Below are positions 41,850 to 53,532 of a DNA stretch of 64,000 nucleotides, piece by piece. The translations under genes were made by a program, and so were the position numbers. The stretch's first letter is position 1; every line of letters starts with the position of its first letter. Source of the DNA: Anaspis maculata (taxonomy: Eukaryota > Arthropoda > Insecta > Coleoptera > Scraptiidae); the NCBI GenBank assembly GCA_949128115.1, contig OX421961.1, forward strand, positions 127,289,050 to 127,353,049, given 5' to 3'. The notes beneath the pieces were generated by a model that was given only the letters and a program-made list of their open reading frames with translations, was not told where the DNA came from and did not search any database.

Positions 41850-44800
41850 TAGGTCGTGCCGTGTGCAGCTTCGTGAAGATATATAGAGTTATGTCTTAGT
41901 CGATTCCTGGGGGATCAAGGACCATGAAAAATTATGGTGGAATATTCGTATCTACTGCAGGCAAATATGGTGGAGGCGCCAAAATGTGCTTCATCTGGTA
42001 ATAAGAAACTGGCTGTAGCTCGTTTGTTTTTTAACGGATCTCAACCTCTGGAACGTCATTTTGTAGACAGAAAAATTCTCTTCTTATTTCATACCTAAAT
42101 TTACAAACGTTATTTCGTGAAACTGTCAAAACTGTATTTATAAGACATGCTAAATTCCGCCCTTTTTTGAAGGTTATCCGATATTTTTGAAACTTGACAG
42201 TATTATAGATCTTGAGGTGCTCTTTCCGAATTTCCACTTTTCCACTTCGTATCTTTGCCGTTTTGGTCGCCATATTGAAAAGATGGCGCCCAAAAAACAG
42301 TTTTTTGTCAATATCTTGAATTCAACTGACTCAAGATTGAAATGTGTCTATGCGGAGGAAAGCTCATTCCAATCTCTACAATTTGACATATCAGTCATTA
42401 ATGTGCGATATACGGTTCTTGAGTTAGAGCTTCCAGAACTTCCGGAAGCATCAACTTTCGGCATTCAATCAGCATGTTAAATTGATACCACCGTCATGTA
42501 GTAGGCAAATAACCCATCAATAGCTCTTGGCCATTAACCATAGATAATAAAAATTTAGAAAATCGATCATGGTGATGTTATTTGTGTAATTACAGGGTGA
42601 ACTGTGGAAGCAAACTGACTTTAGAAAGAAATAAAGGTAATATGTATAGGATTTGAAGGATATCAGATACATTCGAAACTCATTATTATGATGAAATTTG
42701 GGGTCATCATTCAGAATATCCACTTTTCCACTTCGTATCTTTGCTGTTCTGGCCATAATTTTGAAAAAATGGCGCTCAAAAAAACATATTTTCGAGTTTT
42801 TTTTTGGAAATTCATCATAAAATTTCAGAATTCATATCAAAAGGGAAGGTCTATTGAATTCTCTATAATTTGACATCTGGACCACTCATGTGCGACTCAC
42901 GGTTCTCAAGCTAGATCTTCTCAAAGTCAATTTTCCCTTAGAGTTCACCCTGTAGTTGCATAACAACCGTTACCATGATTGATTTGCTGGATATTAATGG
43001 TCTGTGGTTGACAATTTATCATTATTTATGGTTAATTTAACTGCCACGTGGAGCTAAGCTCAACTTGACATGCTGATTGGATGACAAAAGTTGATGCTTC
43101 AGGGAGCTCTGGAAGCCATAACCCAAGAACTGTAAATAGCACGTACACGAGTAAGATGTCAAATTGTAGAGAGTTGAATAAGCTTCCATTCGCATACAAA
43201 CGCTTCCACCTCACATTGACTGAAATGAAGATATTGACAAAAAACTGTTTTTTGAGCGCCATCTTTCCAATATGGCGGCCAAAACGGCAAATATACGAAG
43301 TGGAAAAGTGGAAATTCGGAAAGAGCACCTCAAGATCTATAATACTGCTAAGTTTCAAAAAAAATCAGATAACCTTGAAAAAAAAGCCGGAATTTAGCAT
43401 ATCTTATGAAGACAATTTTGGCAGTTTCCCGAAATGACGTTTGTAAATTTAGGCATGAAATAAGAAGAGAATTTTTTTTTCTACAAAATGATGTTCTAGA
43501 TGTTGAAATCCGTTGAAAAACAAACAAGCTACAGCCAGTTTCTTATCATCAGATGAAGCCCATTTTGGCGCCTCCACCATATTTGCCTGCAGCAGATGTC
43601 AATATTCCACCATAATTTTTCATGGTCCTTGATCGCCCAGGAAGCGATTAGGACATATCCCTATACAGGGTTATTCAAAAGTCTGGAATAAAATTCATAT
43701 TTTTTTTCCATATTCATTTCGGAAAAACGCTCGAACAGGTCGATTTCTAAAAACGGTAAGCCGTTTTTTCATGACACGTGTCATGTTCTACTGTCAACCC
43801 CCTAACTCCAAGCTACCCTTAGTATTTTTTTTCAAATGGCACCCTATGGCTTGTGGGGACTCGTTGGAAAGCTTGTAAAAAACTCTATTCAGATCTACCA
43901 TTAAAAATTAGATCGGACGCTTCACCATGAAGTTTTGAGGAACCCCAGTTGTACTTAACAGTCCGGAATAAAATTCATAACTTTTTTCCATATTTATTTC
44001 GGAAAAAACGCTCGAACAGGTCGATTTCTAAAAACGGTAAGCCGTCTTTTCATGACACGTGTCATGTTTTACCGTCAACCCCCTAACCCAAAGCCACCCA
44101 TTTGCCGGGTGCCATTTGAAAAAAAATCTGTTGTGGGGCGACACAAAACTTTCCTGGCGGTATCCAGAGACGTCAGTAATGATTTTGATCGAAGTGTCCC
44201 TTCGAGAGGGGGCGATTCGATTTGGAAATTGATGAAAAAATTCTATTTAGTCGAGGGTTTAGCGAGCATCCTGCATCCATTGTTGAGCGGACCGAAAAAA
44301 TGACAGGTTAGGTCAGTTTTCCAAGGTGATGAAATGATCCAAAAGGTAGAACTAGGTAGCTAACTGTTGTGATATCTCAAAAATGCAATGCTGGTTCCTT
44401 ATTGAAACTTTTGTTCCTACTTTAGATATGATGATGAAATTACAACAACTTGATTAAAAACTTTTACTGCATCTGTGTGTCAAATTTCAACTCTATATTT
44501 TCAATTTAGAGCTTGGGCAGACAAACCCAGACCCAATGTGCCACCTGAGGGCTTCCGATCAAAATCATCCACCCAAAGTCTAATCAGATCATTCCAGGCT
44601 GAACTTAGGCCTCCGTACCTGATTTCGATTTGATCGGATCAATAATTCGGTAATTATCGTAACAGAACCGCTTAATTTGTACGATCGCATGAGTGGTTTT
44701 ATATTTTCAGGAGAAAAATTTCCGGGAAATTGGAGAGAAATTATTGGAAAATGTTCAAGAACCAGTTATCTATTCTCTAAAAAAAAACAATTCCAAGAAA

Positions 44801-45590
44801 TCTACTTTCGATATCAGTTAAATTTCCAAAAAAAAAGTCGATCCCCGAGCAGGAATAAATTTTTGAGTGGAGTCCTGCTACAAAAGCGAGTCGTGCTGGT
44901 CGAAACACCAGCGAGAGCCCCTCCTGAGTGGCAACGGCCAGGAGAAATTTCGAAAATTCATTACGCTCAACGCTCAATGGTGGAGAACTGCAACTGCGGT
45001 CTCAATTTGACTCTTTTGTTGTGTTGCTTCCTGCCAAATCTGGTTCCAATCCATGGGATAGATTTTGAATAATTAATTGGTAAAGTTTTGAACTTTAACA
45101 TTTTTTATTATTTGACAGATGACAGATAGAGCAATGTTTCCAACTGTTCTGAATACAGTTTTTTAAGGGCTTTCAAATGACATATTGCAAGTTGAGTTCC
45201 GTGAGATATAGCTTCTGACATTTGATGATAGTGACAGTTGGGTTTGACAGATGACATCATTCTGAAAATGGTCTTAATCGCCTTGGAGGACCTCAAAACG
45301 GATATATCCGGTGAAATCTCAAAACTTTTTTTCTGCACGATTACAATACTTTCCCTCCGTGTTCGTGGAGGGGCCGGGAAAGTAAAAATACTAAGGGTGG
45401 CTTGGGGTTAGGGGGTTGACCGGTAGAACATGACACGTGTCATGAAAAAACGGCTTACCGTTTTTAGAAATCGACCTGTTCGAGCGTTTTTTCCGAAATA
45501 AACATGGAAAAAAATTATGAATTTTATTCCGGACTTTTGAATAACCCTGTATATCTTCAAGAAGCTGCACACGGCCAAGCCTTTTCTCAT
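41850..45590. repeat. Large palindrome whose right arm is split by an insertion
   Basis: The left arm starts with GTGTGCAGCTTCGTGAAGAT. The mirror arm runs 43030-43663 and resumes at 45552 with ATCTTCAAGAAGCTGCACAC. Arms of about 850 bp meet near 42770. The paired ORFs at 42187-42480 and 43032-43358 are the same arm sequence on opposite strands and look like decayed coding or chance. Confidence 0.8.
43666..45549. mobile_element. TA-flanked element (CAGGGTTATTCAAAAG ends)
   Basis: Ends CAGGGTTATTCAAAAGTCTG / CCGGACTTTTGAATAACCCTG-type; TA at 43664-43665 and 45550-45551. The left arm block of about 280 bp containing CATGACACGTGTCATG is duplicated (about 43740 and 44018) and appears once inverted at 45400-45480. 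Confidence 0.8.
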
Positions 45591-47109
45591 CCTATGCTCC
45601 AAGACTAAAAAGGCGCATTTATTTGCGTGTTTGTTCTTCTTCAATGTATTTAACCTGTGGTATAACACTACAGTTGATTCAAGCACCTAAGAGCGAAACT
45701 GACCCGCAAACCTAACGCATGCACCCGAGCAAGCACCACCAAAATGTTGCCTCAAGTTCGAATCCATTTTCTCCCCAAAACATTAGATGATCTTTTTTTT
45801 TTAATCGTAGGTTGTTTCTACAGGAATATCTTATCAGTTTAAAATAAGTTTCAACCCTAGTTTCAACTGTATGCTGTAATTGTTACAACAATGCTGTTTT
45901 TTCTGCAAGTTCAAGACGTCATGTGTAGGTTACCTATCAGTAATAGCAGCCAGTTGCAACCAAAAGGGCATTCTAGTTGTCTATTCACTCAACATCTTCT
46001 TTTTTGATTCTACAATCTTTGCTACAAAGGAAGATATTAAATTCCATTGCACAATATGTTACGTAACGTTGGATAAAATTAATTGGAATCTCGCCTTCTT
46101 TATGACATGGGTTGATGCACTACAATATTGAAGGCCCAGTGTCATGGGCGGTTGAATGGCCGCTCACCGGCAATCGAGGTCCCCGGCTCAAACTCCAATA
46201 CGGTCATGCATGTTGAGTGATGCCTTGGGGGCTATTTCGAGTAATAAAAAGATCTAGCAATAGAATCGCGTCCTATGAACTGGCGGTTTCAGTAGAAGTT
46301 TCAGTATTTTTAACGTGATAAATGATTTTTTGGCAAAAGGGACGCTAAACCTCGCCATCAAGCGAGCAAAAGTTGCATGCTTATTCTCTGGAACTTGCCT
46401 GGACAATCGTGGCTGCTATGTTTCCGGAAGGTCCCGTAATGTTTACGGGGAGAGAAATATAAATTCAAAAATTAAAAATTTCTATTTTATGAACCAGAAT
46501 AGGTGAAATTATGTGGATCAGCCCACATACATTTGTGATTTCATTCTCAAGAAGATACCCACACAAACAGCTCTTCAATATCCTTGGCAGTTTTTGAAAT
46601 TCCTCGAAAAAGTGATTTTTCGGCAATTAATCAGAGATTTTTTCAAATATGCCTGTGGAACTTGATATTTATGCAAGAAGTGTTGCTAGAAATAAAGTGC
46701 AATTGGCATTAAACTCCTGAGCGAGCTCCTGAGCCAAGTGGAAATAAACTCGGAAATAAATGTGAATGGGGTTTGCTTTTGTGTCTCCTATTTGATGTTA
46801 TATTCAACAGGCTACTAGTAGATCTAGTCTCAGAGGTGAAAGACTACGCTACCGGCAATAATGCATTGCATTGCGGTTGCGGCGGGAAAAATTACAGCTG
46901 GTGACTGTTACGTTACACCGCTCGACAGGCGCACAGTGGTGTGCTAGTGGCTCCTACAGTAGTGATTCTCTCTGCCATAGTGCCTGTCACGATATAGTGC
47001 CTGCTGAATGATCCCCAATCCCCAATATGTGTCACAAAACGAGCCATAACTGTGAGCTAAACTTGTATCTTTCGAATCCCACTACAGTTGGAGCCTACAG
47101 CAGCAGAAG
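45591..47109. other. No gene identified
   Basis: Short ORFs at 45880-46131 and 46315-46506 are unrecognised. A repeat at 46768-46900 has a second copy at 49282-49410. Confidence 0.4.
46768..46900 (+). repeat. Dispersed direct repeat, copy 1
   Basis: Shares GTGTCTCYTATTT, TAGTAGATCTAG and GAAAGACTACGC blocks, in the same order and orientation, with 49282-49410. Confidence 0.7.
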
Positions 47110-47440
47110 AGAAAGTTCCTCTTGCAAAATTTTGAGTAGAGGCTTTATTTTTGAGATATTTGGGTTTTAAATTTAAAACATCTCAATCTCAAAATCGCCA
47201 CTTTCCAGAGCACAAATTTTTTTCTGTGAAAACTCCTCGTTTCTCAGCAAAAAATGGCAGTGAATAAACTTAAAACACCTACTGAACTTATTTCAGTTGA
47301 GGGATCATCAATTTTCATGGATTTTAATCTTTAGGCCCTTGAAAGTGGTGATTTCGAGGCGGTTTCTAAAGTTTCAAACCCAAATATCTTGGAAATTAAG
47401 CCTCAACTAAAATTTTGTAAGATCAACTTTTCTTTTCTAA
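47110..47440. repeat. Inverted repeat
   Basis: CAAAATTTTGAGTAGAGGCTT on the left mirrors AAGCCTCAACTAAAATTTTG on the right, and CGCCACTTTCCAGAG mirrors CTTGAAAGTGGTG. The centre is unique. Confidence 0.65.
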
Positions 47441-47834
47441 ATTGAATTTAGAATCCGAAAACATGAACAATTTCAAAACATAATTAGGAGAGGTGAAAAT
47501 AGGGGAGAAAAAAGGGGCACTTCCCCTATTATCTACCCCTCGATCTACCCCTTATGAAAATGTTTGATGAATCGCGGTATTATTATTCGATGGAAACTTA
47601 TTTGAGTAAACATTGGTTCAAATTTGATTGAAATCGGTCCAACGCCAACGGTTCAAAAGTTACGGTGAAAAACCCATTTTAAAAAAGTCTACTTCAATTG
47701 ACTATTTAGATAAAGCATTTTAGGACCATGAGTTTCATCTCCATTCGGCATTATTTCCGATAGGAAATCATCCCTTAAAGTTTGTAATAACCAGTACCTA
47801 CCTAACACTCCGTATAAGGCACCTTATAATACCG

Positions 47835-48212
47835 GGTGATCATTTGAAAAATCAACAAGTGTGTGGGCGGTGACGTCATGAATTCCGATTATTGTGTTTG
47901 CTGGACTGTAAGACAGAATATCTGGCTACAGGACCAGATACCCACAGACATCAGCGAAACATCAATCGAAAGCCCAGAGAAACAGGGATTTTTTTCATCC
48001 AAAGTATTTTGTTTTGTCGGTCATGAATTTTCGAATTCTTGTGACTCGCCCGATTAAAATTGCATTTTCTTGGAAACTAGAGCACCTACAAGCATCGGCG
48101 CCCCCTACAAATAAAGCAAAAAGGTCGTACTCCCAATTGTAAAAAGAATTTGTTGCCTTTATATTTTCTGAGAAAATCGCGCTGGGTTGTTTCATCTGGG
48201 ACACTTCTTGTA
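47835..48212 (+). repeat. Half copy of the 61584 palindromic element
   Basis: AATCAACAAGTGTGTG.GCGGTGACGTCATGAATTC onward matches the right half of 61584-62369, ending near GGGACACTTCTTGTAT. Only one arm is present. Confidence 0.75.
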
Positions 48213-48579
48213 TGTAAAATATTCAAATAACTAGCTGCGGGGGTCCATAATCCAATGTTACGCAATAAATCCATAATCTAAGCAATCACTATCGGTTAAT
48301 GACTAAGGAATAACATACCGCAAGAAGTTCAGAAGAAGCAAAATGCGAAGTAAAATATGACTTCATCACATCACTCACATTTCACATTAAACCAAATATC
48401 CTCTCTTATCCCGATTTCCAGTCTTATCGTGAACATCTTGAAAGAGGGAGTTATTGGAAATGTTGGAATCTTAATCTTAGGCTAGAAATGATGGAAATTG
48501 GAATGGATGGTCAATGGAACTTGGACTGATGGACTTGGATATTGGATAGTACCATAGAGTACAGAGCTTTTTTTGTTGG

Positions 48580-48670
48580 TAGGTACCTACTTTATGTCGC
48601 TTGGTAGCTAAGGCAGTGTTTGGTAAGTAGGTACCTATCTACCTACTTAGGTACATACCTAAAAGGTAAT
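48580..48670 (+). repeat. GTAGGTACCTA-type microsatellite cluster
   Basis: Repeated TAGGTACCTA/ACCTACCTA palindromic units. Similar short clusters occur near 35409 and 63775. Confidence 0.7.
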
Positions 48671-48751
48671 CGGTATAAAAAAATAGTAACGAGTGATCAA
48701 ATAAATTTCTCCACAAGTCGCCTTTGATTCCTGAATAACAGGCGGAAAAAC

Positions 48752-48886
48752 ATGGCTAGCGAGGAGATCAAGGCCTACCTTGAGGGGAAATTTTTTCGAT
48801 CACTCCGTATAAGGGAAAGAAATGCCAAGAGGAAAAGAAAATCGGAAACACTACAAGTAGAAGAGAACACCAAAACGAAAGACTAA
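48752..48886 (+). CDS. Possible small ORF, 44 aa, unrecognised
   Basis: ATG in an acceptable context (AACATGG), reading MASEEIKAYLEGKFFRSLRI, then a Lys/Arg-rich stretch, ending TAA at 48886. It has no recognised domain and could be a chance frame or a first exon whose continuation I cannot find. The surrounding 48213-49281 holds nothing else. Confidence 0.15.
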   Translation: MASEEIKAYLEGKFFRSLRIRERNAKRKRKSETLQVEENTKTKD

Positions 48887-49281
48887 CGGACAGCGATGTG
48901 GGCGATGGTAATCATTCAAATCGACAAACTGAACAATAAAATAACTGGCACCTCGACTGACATTGACACTAGTGACTTCGATGTCATCATGACACATGAC
49001 ATCAACTCCAGTGCAGTTGCCAGTGCTGTGCTGTAGGGGAAAGGTGGATAAAAGAGACATTTTTGCAAGAAATTTCAAATTAATAAGTTTGAGCTATAGG
49101 CGATTTACATTTAAAAAACGCCACCTGGTGTAGAGCTCGGTACTTGATCGTAGAGGACGTTTTTGAGAGCAACACATACTCCGACGTCTGGTAGCCTAGG
49201 TGGGTACTAGTGGATACCTGCAATCTGCAATACCCACATTATCAACATGGAAATTTGACAAGTAGAAATAATGTGAAAACG

Positions 49282-49410
49282 GGTTTGCATTTGTGTCTCT
49301 TATTTCATGTTATGGTTAGCATATTTAGCAGGCTTGTAGTAGATCTAGCCCCAGAGGTGCGCAGCTGAAAGACTACGCCCCCAGCAATACACTACATTGC
49401 GGTAAAAAAA
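49282..49410 (+). repeat. Dispersed direct repeat, copy 2
   Basis: Partner of 46768-46900; contains an extra GCGCAGCT insertion relative to copy 1. Confidence 0.7.
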
Positions 49411-51181
49411 AGACAACGTTTACGTCCCGAACACAAAGGTAGCTACGGTGAGCTTATCAGAATGAAAAATGCGGATCTCCAGTTGAAGTCCAAGCAGAAA
49501 ATCTTTAGAAAAAAGCGAGGAAAAAAGATAGGTGGTGGTTGACTCTGCACGGCCAGCCCGAGGTGATTTTTTCTTGGCTGGCAGGCTGGTCGACGGGCTT
49601 GTGTGTTTCCCTCTGTGCGGGTGTGACTGAGTCTGTTGCTCTTCCTTGGGCGGAAGCTATGGATGATTCAGAGAAAGGTCTGCGACGACGCTGGTCATCA
49701 ACATGGGGCCCAATGAAGAGCCTACGGGGTCCCGAGGGTTCACAGGAACAAAAGTTTGCTTGTTAGTGGGCTAGGCACAAGACAGCAAAGTGACAGTTTT
49801 GACGTGCCACCAAATTGACGCAACAGCCGCCGTCGCCTGCGGCAACTTACACCTCTTCTGAAAATCAATTCCCTAAAACTTCCTCGACGAAACGGCCATT
49901 TTCCCCAATAAGGTCAATCGCCTATATTGCTAGGAAAGCAATTAGGCCTTCTTCAATAGATGCCTAGGTATATTATTGGTACGGGTACGTCATAATAATA
50001 ATTGGAAGCGGAAATTGAAAGGAATAAATACCTACTCTGATTTTTATTTTATTAATCGATTTTTGAACGTTTGTTATTCACTTATTATGGCATGGCTTCC
50101 CTTTAATCTTTCATCACTATAAGGAACAACCATAGACGGAACAACGCGTTAAAAGAACAGTCCAAGTTTCTGGATGTTGTTACTGTATTGTTGGTTGCCT
50201 AACATCACTACATTGAAAAATTGAAGCAGGTACGCAGGTACGCTACATTGACTCATCACTTACCAATAAAACAATGTTGCGCGTGGGCCTGAGATATGGG
50301 CACCGCAATAAAGAGTATTACGACGTATAAACAATTCAACTGCAAAGAATTAAACCACCTGTGTGATCGTAATTTTCCCCTCGGTGGGGACTGGAGACTA
50401 ATCATCATGAGTAGAAGAAGGCAACAGAGTTTGTTTCGTGGTTGTAAGAAGTATTAATGTAGCCGTTAAGTGTACTCGACCTAAAAGAATAAGTGCTAGC
50501 ATAGAGTGTGCTAGGGCACCTTAACTGTCACTCAAATACGGTGGTTTCTCAATTAAAAAAATTTAGCTATTGAAACACACATTATATCAGATATGAAATT
50601 ATTATAATTCTCGCACGAAGACATCCAAAAATACACTAATAACCAATAACCTCAATATTTTGGTCTCATGTGCAACGGCTATATGCTATTAAACTACGGT
50701 TACGGCACGGGGGATGCCACAAGTCATCTGTTATTGACCACCTTTGTTTTCAAATTATATAATTGTTATTCGCCATTTCAAAAATCTAGACGCCCTCTCT
50801 GGCGGCTGAAATGGCGAACCTAGTTTGTATGTTTTTATGTCATTTCTAATTAACCCAAATACCACAAATACAACCGTTATACAACGCACGATGACAGGTG
50901 ACAGAAAAACTTACAATTCTTCATCTTGTTTACGGCGCCCCATCGGTAGTTAAAATCGCGAATAGTGTGTGTCGTGTGTCCCTTTGATCACATGTCCATT
51001 TCATGTCACTTTTCCCCTAGCTCGGTAAGCTGTCATTCCATTTTATTGTTAGCTCCTGACTCCTGTAGGGAAAGGTAGAGACATGCGGTACTGCGACTGC
51101 GGCGGTAGTTGAAGCTCAGAGATAGGGTCACTTGAAGAAGCGTTGAGTGAACAATACAAATACAAAAGCTGCGTTCGGCAT
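49411..51181. other. No gene identified
   Basis: ORF 49539-49766 has no recognised domain. The rest is AT-rich. Confidence 0.4.
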
Positions 51182-51189
51182 GCTCACTC

Positions 51190-51376
51190 CTGTGGCGTAA
51201 CTTGAGTTGGGGTTTCGGGGTCAACCCCCTCCCCCCCCCCCCCCCCATTGGCCACCGAAACTTTTTTTTAATATGAAAAATTTGCGAATGTGACGCTTTT
51301 TTGTTCACTTTGCTCGCATTCTCGCATATTTTTCAGGCCTGACCCCCCCCATTAAACACTTCTAGTTACGCCACTG
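51190..51376. mobile_element. hAT MITE, 187 bp, with 8-bp target duplication
   Basis: Ends CTGTGGCGTAACTTGAG / CTAGTTACGCCACTG; GCTCACTC lies directly outside both ends (51182-51189 and 51377-51384). It contains a run of about 19 C at 51228-51246. Confidence 0.88.
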
Positions 51377-51794
51377 GCTCACTCTTTTTACTCCTTTAAC
51401 TCCATTTAATCGATTCAACATTCAACCAATCAGGACTCCTGAAACCATGGTCACGTGCTAGTTGGAGTGAAAAGAGTGAACGGAGTAGAGCATGCCGAAC
51501 GCGGTGAAAGATGCCCAACCGGTGACATTCCTGATGGTTTTGACAAGGCGTTCGCCTTGTCCCACATGGTGAGGTGAGACATCCGGCTTTATCTTGAAGA
51601 ATTTTTGGTGACCGTGTCATAAAGGGTACCTCGATTTCTATCATTCTAAACGTAGGAATGGACTACAAACAGTGGCCATGAAGCTTTACCAAAAGAAATT
51701 TTGCGGAAGATCCACAAACTTTCAAGAAACTGCGCATTGTATTCTTAGCGCCAAGCGGATATGCAACCCCCCGAACGAAGTGGGAATGGTACTG

Positions 51795-52520
51795 AACGAA
51801 AAATGAAATACACCAACGGGACCGAGGAAGAAAATAGGGGTGTTGGGCGGGGAAAAGCTAACAATAAGGCGTCATAAAACAACAAAACAGGGCGGAAAAT
51901 CGCAAGAAATCATAAGAAAACCAGTAAAAGGCATTGGGTCGTATTCATATTCCGCTTTTAAGCTAAAAGCGCATTTAGAGGTGCGCGTTTAGAGGTAACC
52001 CGCTAATTTTTGAGTTTTGAAAAATACATATTACAACTGAGCCCTGTATGAAATTGTATTGGGTAATTTTGAACACTCAAATATGAATGGATAGCCCCTA
52101 AAAACGCACCTCTAAATGCGCTTTTAGCTTTAAAGGAGATATGAACACGGCCTATTGTTTTTGTGGCAATATATCCTATCAAAAGACACCAACGGAACCG
52201 GGGAGCGAAATAAAGGTGTTGGGCGGGGAGAAGCTGATAAGAACGCGTCGTAAAACAAGAAACATGGCTAAGAATCGCTAACAATCGTAAAAAAAACATT
52301 AAAAAGAAAGAATCACACGAAACGGGAAGAAAGTCGCAAAAAGGCAGTCGACGCGTGTGATGAAGAAATGAAATGCAGGCAAAAAAGCGGTAAAACGCAA
52401 AGAAAGAATAGCAACGCATGGAAAGTATCGCGCAAAAGCATTAAAAGGAGGACAAGTACGTTTAAAAAGAAGGAATAAAGCACCGGAAACGGGGAGAAAG
52501 TCGCGAAAAATAGGTATTTG
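51795..52520 (+). repeat. Imperfect tandem duplication
   Basis: CACCAACGG.ACCG..GA..GAAA, GGTGTTGGGCGGGGA and CGTMRTAAAACAA blocks occur at about 51810-51945 and again at 52185-52310. A further series of AAAGTCGC/GCAAAA-type units lies to 52520. A MITE separates the copies. Confidence 0.6.
51944..52154. repeat. 211-bp inverted-repeat MITE
   Basis: GCTAAAAGCGCATTTAGAGG on the left mirrors CCTCTAAATGCGCTTTTAGC on the right, extending outward to GTATTCATAT / ATATGAACAC. Confidence 0.8.
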
Positions 52521-53532
52521 ACGCATGTAATTTCTCTAGGTGCTTTTCAATCCATATTGGTGTTTTTTTTAATAATGGCAATAACGTACTGCACTCTGTA
52601 GAGCACATCACATGCATTTTCACATTCGCTCAAGTGATATAGGCAACCAACAATACAGCTTTTTTCACTGTTGCAAAATATCTGCCACGTATTCTGTTTC
52701 CTTCTTTACAGCATACACTTTGAAAGACAGAATAACCTGCAATGAGCAATGTCGCACGAAGCTGTCGGCTATCTGTCGAACGTTGACAGTTGTGAATGAA
52801 ACGTCAATTGTGAAAAAAAGAATAGCGAGAATAGGGTGGTAACTATGGCGACAAATAACGAAAGTGGGCGATGTTAAAGTGCGAAAATGGAATAGTTAAC
52901 GTAAGTAAATCGCATTCTCCCGTACCTAGATCGACTCAAAATTGCATAAGGAAGAGAATGGTTGTAGAATCGTTACTGTCAAATGTTCGGCTTCGGGTCC
53001 CATTTATGACACAGTCACCGATTTTTTTTAGAAATAGGGGTTCTCTAAAATGTTGCAGACGAAGCATCGACCTTTTGCCCTGCTCCACCCTTTAAAATCC
53101 AAGTGGGTATTTAATTCATGCAATCAAATGATTGAATGTCAATTATGATGTGCAATCAAATTCAAGATTTCCAGGCGACACTGACGCCTGTACTTCCTCC
53201 GATACTCGAAATGAATTTCGGATTTTTACATTGTTTTTCACTAAAACAGTGCCCCGGCCCCGTTGCCGGCAAAATCTTGCATTTGACGCTTACTTTCTTT
53301 CGGTATCTCTGAGAACGTTTATGTGGCGCCCTCCCATGGGTTTTATCGACTCCAATTGTGGCGGCAAATTGAAAACTGAATGAACATCCATCAACAAGTT
53401 AGTAAAAGTAAAACAATATGTGAATTTGGAAATATAAATGTATCTAATAGATTTTTTCAAAATATAATAACATCATTCAAGACAACTTGATTACCAAAAT
53501 ATTCTGGTCAATAATAATAATAAATATTATCA
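52521..53532. other. No gene identified; 3' flank of Nprl3
   Basis: A block near 53000 (CATTTATGACACAGTCACC) resembles, inverted, 51610-51635, suggesting dispersed repeat. No coding signal recognised. Confidence 0.35.

Noticed and set aside
49539..49766. 75-aa ORF
   Set aside because: No homologous motif; isolated.
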